From CAZPUI01 sp964415525 (lineage in GTDB: Bacteria > Acidobacteriota > Holophagae > Holophagales > Holophagaceae): a DNA stretch of 16,197 bases. This document shows, one piece after another, positions 13,391-16,197 of this stretch (positions are counted from its first letter, which is position 1; each line of letters begins with the position of its first letter). The position numbers and the translations under genes are program-made. The stretch is from the NCBI GenBank assembly GCA_964415525.1, contig CAYQAS010000100.1, positions 1 through 16,197 on the forward strand, given 5' to 3'. Under the pieces are notes generated by a model. The model searched no databases. It was not told where the DNA came from and saw only the letters and a list, made by a program, of their open reading frames with translations.

Positions 13391-14711
13391 CGGCTCGATC
13401 CAGGCAACGCTCCAATGGGGGTTCACCCTTGGAGCGACCCTGGTTCTGACCGTGGCTGCAGTGGCGCTGTATCTGATCCTGGGGCATCACCAGCAACGGC
13501 AAGCCCATGTGCGAGTAAGGCAAATCGCGGCGACCTTCCTTCCTTGCGTCGGCAGGGAGATCCCGCCCACGGCGTCCGGTTACGCCTGGATCCTGCTGGG
13601 ACCCTCGGGCGAACTGCGCCAGCAGTCGGCCGTGGCCGGGGAACTGCCTCTAGGGCTGAGTTGGCCGACCGTGCAAAGTGATCCCATCACCCAGGTGGTG
13701 GATGGTCGGCTCCTGACCACCCTGGTGGCTCCCTGGATGGGCCCCTCCGGGAGCGGCCAGCTTCGTCTGGCGTTGGAACACACTGAAGACCTCACGTTGC
13801 AGCGGGAAACCCTCTGGATACTTGCCCTGGCAGTAATCGGAGCGGGGCTCCTGGCGGGAGGGGTCGGCCGTCTCCTGGCCAAGCGAAGCCTGGCCCCCCT
13901 GAGTAACATCACCCGGGAGACCGGCAGCATCGACTATCGCCATCTGGAAGTCCGCCTTCAGGAGTTGGACTTCCCACAGGAATTCGGCCCCCTGGTGCTC
14001 ACCCTGAATGCGAGCCTCGGACGGCTCCAGATTGCCTTTGACCGCCTTGGGCGGCTTGGGGCAGAACTCGCCCACGAACTCCGTACGCCCCTTCAGAATC
14101 TTCGTGTGGGGCTGGAGGCTCTGATCCTTCGGCCTCGGGATCTGGATGCGACCCGGGATGGCATCGGTGCTGCGCTGGAAGAGGTGGCCCGGTTGGCTTC
14201 CCTGATCGATCAGGTCCTGCTGTTGGCTCGAAGTGAGCACCCTGGCGCAGCCATCTCCGCTCGGGAACTCGACCTGCCGGTCTTGCTGGAGGCCATCTCG
14301 GAGCCCTTCTGCCTGACGGCAGAGGACAAGCAGGTGGAGATCCGCGTCCAGGTCGCACCCGGCCTGCGGCTCATCGCCGACGAAGTGCTCGTGCGGCGTG
14401 CCGTCAGCAACCTCCTCGCCAATGCCCTGCGCCACGCTCCGGTAGGTGGATGGATCATCGTCGGAGGCTTCATGTCCAGTCGCGAGATCCGGATTTGGGT
14501 GGAGGACAATGGTCCTGGCATCCCAGCCACCTGGGTGAATCGGGCTGGTACACCCTTCGAGCGCGGCCCTTCAGCCATTGGCTCCGATGGTTTCGGGCTG
14601 GGGTTGGCCATCGTGAAGGGCATCATGAACCTGCACGGCGGACGCATGGTACTGGAAAGCACCGTGGGTCACGGCACGAAGGTGAGCCTGAGTTTTCCCA
14701 AGCCCGGCTGA
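13377..14711 (+). CDS. Sensor histidine kinase of the two-component pair
   Basis: This is a membrane sensor kinase of 444 residues from GTG 13377, which overlaps the regulator gene; no later start keeps the first membrane segment whole. Segments in order: TM1 at about 14-36, an extracytoplasmic sensor of about 105 residues (37-145), TM2 at about 147-167, a HAMP-like linker, and a HisKA dimerisation helix with phospho-acceptor His233 in LAHELRTPL. The ATPase domain follows, with N-box SNLLANALRHAP (Asn345, Asn349), G1 box EDNGPG (376-381) and G2 box GFGLGLAI (405-412). All catalytic motifs are intact. The small sensor domain shows no motif that names a ligand. It ends just before the IS remnant. 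Confidence 0.93.
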   Translation: MKKSSGSIQATLQWGFTLGATLVLTVAAVALYLILGHHQQRQAHVRVRQIAATFLPCVGREIPPTASGYAWILLGPSGELRQQSAVAGELPLGLSWPTVQSDPITQVVDGRLLTTLVAPWMGPSGSGQLRLALEHTEDLTLQRETLWILALAVIGAGLLAGGVGRLLAKRSLAPLSNITRETGSIDYRHLEVRLQELDFPQEFGPLVLTLNASLGRLQIAFDRLGRLGAELAHELRTPLQNLRVGLEALILRPRDLDATRDGIGAALEEVARLASLIDQVLLLARSEHPGAAISARELDLPVLLEAISEPFCLTAEDKQVEIRVQVAPGLRLIADEVLVRRAVSNLLANALRHAPVGGWIIVGGFMSSREIRIWVEDNGPGIPATWVNRAGTPFERGPSAIGSDGFGLGLAIVKGIMNLHGGRMVLESTVGHGTKVSLSFPKPG

Positions 14712-14757
14712 TCGGAACAGGGATGGCACGATGCATCCCTTCAGTCGGAGGCTGGCC

Positions 14758-15117
14758 AGCGGCTGAGGCTGTATGTTCGTCGAGGCATTTCAGCCTGCGT
14801 ACCAGGTTGGTCGGGCACTACGGGCCGTTCGCGAGCGCCAGATCGAGGGACTCCAGCACCTAGGACATGGATGTGCCGCGGTACAGCGTGAGGGCAATGA
14901 CCAGCCAAACGACCTGCTCCACAGGCAACCGACGGTGACGGATGCTTGCCGTACCCGTACAGGCCAAGGACTCCTCCATCCAGGCCAGAGGCAGATGTGC
15001 TCCCAGGCGACCGAGCCCGTCCGTTGGGAAACCGCTGCAAGCAGCATCGAGTTCGCATTTAAAGAGGGACGCGTTAGCCGTTTGTGGCTTGTGTAACATC
15101 CCTGTTGATACGTACAT
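14758..15117 (-). pseudogene. IS4-family transposase, N-terminal fragment with in-frame stops
   Basis: The minus-strand frame from ATG 15117 reads FPTDGLGRLGAHLPLAWMEE, then LACTGTASIRHRRLP and VEQVVWLVIALTLYRG. This is the pattern of the IS4 transposase N-terminal domain. It is broken by TAG at 14860-14862, after which the same frame resumes with the family's VLESLDLALANGP. It is broken again by TAG at 14818-14820, then reads a weak LDEHTAS trace. There is no catalytic DDE core, so it cannot be active. Confidence 0.72.
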
Positions 15118-15119
15118 AG

Positions 15120-15152
15120 AAAAATGCCGCTCAGCGTTAACTGAGCGGCATT
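15120..15152 (-). terminator. Rho-independent terminator-like hairpin after the MFS gene
   Basis: A perfect 12-bp inverted repeat (AATGCCGCTCAG / CTGAGCGGCATT) with a 6-nt loop lies 39 nt downstream of the MFS stop. On the minus strand it is followed by a run of five T (15124-15120), the classical layout. The same palindrome is the outer end of the IS4 remnant, so the terminator was probably supplied by the insertion. Confidence 0.7.
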
Positions 15153-15191
15153 ACCCGCGAGCGGGGGCCTTTGCGAATGAAGGGGATGCGA

Positions 15192-16197
15192 CTACCGCTT
15201 CTGGTTGGGCAGTTCCAGGCCGTAGCCCTTCTTCTTGTCCTCAGCCTTCAGCAGAAGGGCAAAGACGATGGCCAGCACGCCGAAGCAGGTGAAGACCATC
15301 ATGGGGATCATGTAGTTGTAGCTGGTGAGGGTCACGTCCTGCATCTGGCCATTGATCATCTTCTGCACCACGGTCTTGCCCGTGACGCACCACTTGTCGA
15401 GCACGAAGCCGATGAACCAGGGGGCGAACATCAGGGCCACGAGGTTCTGCAGGAAGAAGATCAGCGCATAGGCGGTGCCGAGCTGGCGCTCAGGAATGAT
15501 CTTGGGCACGGAGGGCCACATGGCGGAGGGCACGAGGGAGAAGCCCACGCCCAGCAGCAGCATGGCGAACACGGCGATCAGCCAGTTGTTCAGGAAGGGC
15601 ACGGCGAAGATGATGTGCACCGTCATGATCAGGACTGAGCCCATGACCATGATGGTGGCGCCCTTGCCCTTCTTGTCGTAGATGCCGCCGAAGGTGGGGG
15701 TGAGCAGCATGGCGCCGATGGGCAGCAGGCTGGGGATGGTGCCCGCGAGGTTTTCGCTCACGTGGAACTTCTGCACCATCAGGTCCGTGGCGTACTTCAG
15801 GAAGGGGAAGACGCCGGAGTAGAAGAGGGCGCAGAGGATGGCGACGTACCACCACCCCTTGTTGCCCAGGATGTTGAAGATGTCGGAGAAGCGGAAGGCA
15901 TCCTCGGGGTTCGCGCCGGTGATGCTGGAGGGATCAGAAGCGTCCAGCTTCTTGTCCATCCCGAGGTAGAAGATGAAGGCCACGAGGCCCACGCCGAGCA
16001 GCAGGGCGCCGGCGAGGATGGGAGTGGACACCTTGAACGCCTTGGCGATCGGGAGGCTCACCCCCAGAGCAAGGCTGGTGCCGATGCGGGCGATGGCCAC
16101 CTGGAGGCCCATGGCCAAGGCGATCTCATAGCCCTTGAACCACTTCACGATGATCTTGGTGGCGGTGATGCCGCACAGCTCGATGCCCATGCCGAAG
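15192..16197 (-). CDS. MFS transporter, 5' partial
   Basis: This is the C-terminal part of a major facilitator superfamily membrane transporter. The frame runs off the right edge with no stop, and about 334 residues are visible, so roughly the first three of twelve helices are missing. About nine hydrophobic segments remain, with short charged loops such as FGGIYDKKGKG, a typical MFS loop between helices. The stretch LVPSAMWPSVPKIIPERQLGTAYALIFFLQN recalls the MFSD1-like branch and its bacterial relatives (LGTAY...QN). That subgroup call is from memory and the substrate is unknown. A hydrophilic loop (KLDASDPSSITGANPEDAFR) marks the centre between the two halves. It ends in TAG, followed by the hairpin terminator at 15152-15120. 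Confidence 0.85.
   Translation of the reverse strand, partial: FGMGIELCGITATKIIVKWFKGYEIALAMGLQVAIARIGTSLALGVSLPIAKAFKVSTPILAGALLLGVGLVAFIFYLGMDKKLDASDPSSITGANPEDAFRFSDIFNILGNKGWWYVAILCALFYSGVFPFLKYATDLMVQKFHVSENLAGTIPSLLPIGAMLLTPTFGGIYDKKGKGATIMVMGSVLIMTVHIIFAVPFLNNWLIAVFAMLLLGVGFSLVPSAMWPSVPKIIPERQLGTAYALIFFLQNLVALMFAPWFIGFVLDKWCVTGKTVVQKMINGQMQDVTLTSYNYMIPMMVFTCFGVLAIVFALLLKAEDKKKGYGLELPNQKR

Larger units (their letters stand above)
14725..15153 (-). mobile_element. Remnant of an IS4-family insertion sequence
   Basis: This piece holds one element end and the N-terminal transposase part only. Read on the minus strand it begins at 15153 with TAATGCCGCTCAGTTAA, which resembles the terminal repeat I recall for IS4-type elements (from memory, not searched). 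The transposase fragment follows. Coding similarity fades at about 14730, next to the kinase stop at 14711, and the DDE catalytic part and the other end are missing. No target-site duplication can be defined. This fills the gene-free gap between the kinase and the MFS gene. Confidence 0.65.

Noticed and set aside
14773..15096. Plus-strand frame of 107 codons in the kinase-MFS gap
   Set aside because: The opposite strand carries clear IS4 transposase similarity, so this frame is its shadow.
15171..15638. His-rich plus-strand frame resembling a metal-binding protein
   Set aside because: It is antisense to the MFS transporter; the His runs are the complement of ATG/GTG-rich membrane codons.

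Overview
This window comes from a GC-rich, outer-membrane-bearing (diderm) bacterium. The BamA plus OmpH/Skp pair shows the outer membrane. The GC-biased codons, which give long antisense shadow ORFs over almost every gene, together with a ClpC-type unfoldase in a diderm, would fit Acidobacteriota of the Holophaga/Geothrix type. That placement is an impression from the proteins, not a computed result. No rRNA, tRNA or CRISPR array was seen.

Left part, 1-7238. The window opens inside clpC (plus strand, 5' end missing). It is followed by bamA and a Skp-like chaperone gene, an outer-membrane assembly pair. These meet, with only 1 nt between stop codons, a minus-strand operon of a thiolase and dut whose stop and start codons overlap (TGATG). 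A short divergent gap then leads to a plus-strand cluster that begins with a secreted DUF4097-type beta-repeat protein.

Middle, 7248-12131. Two tightly coupled genes encode M16 (insulinase/pitrilysin)-like proteins. In both, the zinc-binding HxxEH motif is visibly destroyed. The second abuts purC (minus strand, 0 nt between stops). Upstream of purC on the same strand is a gene for an unusual protein with a TPR-like middle and a helix-turn-helix-like C-terminus. Both convergent junctions place a strong inverted repeat inside the end of the opposing coding region, as if terminators were embedded in coding sequence.

Right part, 12132-16197. This is an accessory-looking segment. A complete OmpR-type response regulator and histidine kinase (14-nt overlap) lie between two decayed elements. 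On the left is a frameshifted remnant of an ABC-transporter ATPase, preceded by a short patch that resembles the tail of the TPR protein. On the right is the N-terminal remnant of an IS4-family transposase, with in-frame stops and one recognisable element end. The two-component promoter region carries a perfect dyad between plausible -35 and -10 boxes and a 9-bp direct repeat. The window ends in a minus-strand MFS transporter (5' end missing), whose most likely terminator is the palindromic end of the IS remnant.

No complete new system is proven here. The best leads are the catalytically degenerate M16 pair with its DUF4097 partner, the TPR-HTH protein, and the two-component system stranded between remnants.
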